Of a stretch of 5,776 nucleotides of DNA, positions 5,377 to 5,776 are shown piece by piece. The position numbers and the translations under genes are program-made. The notes below the pieces were generated by a model. The model made no database searches, was not told where the DNA came from, and saw nothing but the letters and a program-made list of their open reading frames with translations. This DNA comes from Micrococcales bacterium. Lineage in GTDB: Bacteria; Actinomycetota; Actinomycetes; S36-B12; UBA5976. The stretch covers positions 1 through 5,776 of the forward strand of contig JAHEEQ010000083.1 in assembly GCA_024640585.1 (NCBI GenBank). The letters are read 5' to 3'. The first letter of the stretch is position 1. Each line of letters begins with the position of its first letter.

Positions 5377-5388
5377 TAAACAAATACT

Positions 5389-5430
5389 CGGCGGTGGGAT
5401 TGGCATGACATCCCACCGCTGACTTTTATT
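5389..5430 (+). terminator. Hairpin terminator of the sulfur operon, possibly bidirectional
   Basis: A perfect 10-bp stem (GCGGTGGGAT at 5391-5400 with ATCCCACCGC at 5410-5419) can be lengthened by one wobble and one C-G pair. It encloses a 9-base loop and is followed by the T-rich CTTTTATTTA. It lies 12 bases after the DsrE2-like gene. On the opposite strand the stem is followed by a weaker T-rich run, so it may also end the convergent AlkD-like transcript. Confidence 0.85.
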
Positions 5431-5776
5431 TAGCGCGCGATGCTTTTCGATTGATCGCTTTCATGCCCTCACGTTTTGCAAGTGGTGTTAGTTGTGGATG
5501 TTCTTTGATGAATTTCTTCACGGCAGTTGGTGCAATGTAGGAATAATCTCGAAGCGCCCAACCTACTGCTTTTGAAATAAAGAATTCAGAATCGCATTGA
5601 CGGCGCTCACATAGTTTGAAAAGTTTGACTGGATCTACTTTGTCCTTCAAAACAAGCTGATGAATCAGCGCAGATCTCACTAGCCACTTGTTTTCAGATT
5701 CAATCCATTCAAAAATGATTTTGTCTAACTCGCGGTTCTCACTGACTACGTGGCTGATTGCCGGTCTTAGCGAATC
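5426..5776 (-). CDS. DNA alkylation repair protein, AlkD-like (C-terminal part)
   Basis: The frame is open from the window edge at 5776 to TAA at 5428-5426, giving the last 116 residues; the start lies outside the window. Recognisable C-terminal motifs of HEAT-like-repeat DNA glycosylases of the AlkD group are WLVRSALIHQL (residues 31-41 of the visible part), DSEFFISKAVGWALRDYS (61-78) and a final segment of the EHPQLTPLAKREGMKAI type. AlkD enzymes remove alkylated bases such as N7-alkylguanine or N3-alkyladenine and wrap DNA with paired helices rather than flipping the base. The tryptophan and arginine positions of the family appear to be present; the position usually written FIRKA reads FISKA. 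Downstream GTG codons, such as the one at 5680, are internal rather than starts, because family sequence continues upstream. It converges on the sulfur operon, sharing the terminator region. Confidence 0.8.
   Translation of the reverse strand, partial: DSLRPAISHVVSENRELDKIIFEWIESENKWLVRSALIHQLVLKDKVDPVKLFKLCERRQCDSEFFISKAVGWALRDYSYIAPTAVKKFIKEHPQLTPLAKREGMKAINRKASRAK

Overview
The window is low to moderate in GC: lines I counted by hand are roughly 35-43% G+C, with a GC-richer patch near 181-300. It has GTG start codons and tight gene spacing. Together with a flavoprotein / TusE / DsrE2 gene trio that I recall being common in Actinomycetota, this suggests a low-GC, possibly streamlined aquatic actinobacterium. 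That placement is inference; no rRNA or other marker gene is present.

Layout, left to right. At 1-64 (-) is the first 21 codons of a small membrane protein resembling DUF1761. The stretch 65-549 holds no gene I can support; its middle is GC-rich and carries broken reading frames. At 550-1263 (+) is a divergent short-chain dehydrogenase/reductase (SDR) relative that lacks the usual catalytic residues. Its 3' end overlaps, tail to tail by 71 bp, a large membrane acyltransferase with a C-terminal SGNH domain, encoded on the minus strand and ending at 1193. The divergent control region at about 3137-3268 has a plausible sigma70-like promoter. A perfect 14-bp palindrome covers its -10/+1 area and resembles operators of the CsoR/CstR repressor family.

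That promoter faces a three-gene plus-strand operon at 3269-5376: a sulfide:quinone-oxidoreductase-like flavoprotein, a one-cysteine TusE/DsrC-like sulfur carrier, and a DsrE2-like sulfurtransferase. A strong hairpin terminator closes it. The likely joint role is oxidation of sulfide or a persulfide by the flavoprotein and passage of sulfane sulfur onto the cysteines of the two small proteins. If the palindrome is a CsoR/CstR-type site, the operon would be derepressed by persulfide (or by copper). At 5426-5776 (-) is the C-terminal part of an AlkD-like DNA alkylation repair protein, convergent with the operon and cut by the window edge.

The most interesting part is the sulfur operon with its palindrome-covered promoter. 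The degenerate SDR and the acyltransferase whose SGNH block I reads GTST are secondary oddities.
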